Origin: Bacteroidales bacterium
GTDB lineage: Bacteria > Bacteroidota > Bacteroidia > Bacteroidales > WCHB1-69
Reading direction: 5' to 3'
Length of the DNA: 5,223 nt
Assembly (NCBI GenBank): GCA_031273515.1
Contig: JAISRU010000040.1
Location: forward strand, 1-5,223
The position numbers and the translations under genes are program-made. Shown one piece after another: positions 5,088 through 5,223 of the stretch. A model generated the notes under the pieces. The model worked only from the letters and a program-made list of their open reading frames with translations, had not been told where the DNA came from and did no database searches. How positions within the stretch are numbered: position 1 is the first letter of the stretch; each line of letters opens with the position of its first letter.

Positions 5088-5223
5088 CTCAAGAGAAATG
5101 TTGTGATGTTTTCTACCAATATTTTGTCACTAACGGTGGGGTGGCATGAATCGGCGTTTAAAGAAAAAAAATCAACCAACCACTTCTGTATTATAAAACT
5201 CATATCGCTTGACAGACAGAGAA

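Larger units (their letters stand above)
4721..5223. other. Gene-free region rich in short palindromes
   Basis: This 503-nt stretch upstream of ogt runs to the window edge. Open frames across it lack family features, run over the palindromes and are not credible genes. It contains at least five hairpin-forming segments between 4757 and 5087, described separately. A further degenerate one may lie near 5127-5140, where TACCAATATTTTGTC is followed by an imperfect CAC/GTG pairing. The final 80 bases are AT-rich, with nothing recognisable. Any promoter for ogt should lie here, but none could be identified. Confidence 0.75.

Noticed and set aside
4684..5149. Small open frames across the region upstream of ogt, on both strands
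   Set aside because: They run through several palindromes, overlap one another and resemble no protein family; the region looks non-coding.

Overview
The window reads as ordinary chromosomal DNA from a member of the Bacteroidota, probably Bacteroidales-like. The evidence is a short-form GyrB without the large insertion of proteobacterial GyrB, coding starts with no clear Shine-Dalgarno sequence, a TAnnTTTG-type -7 promoter box (TACCTTTG, 2911-2918), AT-rich gaps, and a Dps-like ferritin of the kind described in Bacteroides. The assignment rests on these features only; no database was searched.

Layout: the 3' 95% or so of gyrB (1-1821, +) is followed after 69 nt by a small fumarylacetoacetate-hydrolase-family gene (1891-2502, +). 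A 519-nt gap then carries an in-phase array of five 22-bp palindromic units, an imperfect T-rich direct repeat, a 16-bp perfect palindrome and a Bacteroidota-type promoter. These lead into a Dps-like ferritin gene with a full di-iron ligand set and two cysteines (3022-3534, +). A 218-nt convergent gap holds a large perfect inverted repeat and small tandem repeats. Two minus-strand genes follow as a translationally overlapping pair: ogt (4241-4720), then a YfcE/MJ0936-type metallophosphoesterase (3753-4244). The last 503 nt (4721-5223) have no convincing gene and hold several short palindromes, two of which are inverted copies of one module.

Functionally, gyrB (supercoiling), the ferritin (iron and peroxide handling) and ogt (direct repair of O6-alkylguanine) all bear on genome maintenance or protection, but they do not form one operon. 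Only ogt and the phosphoesterase are clearly linked. No CRISPR array, toxin-antitoxin pair, phage gene, RNA gene or intact insertion sequence was seen. The coding genes belong to known families; the less explained material is in the non-coding gaps.
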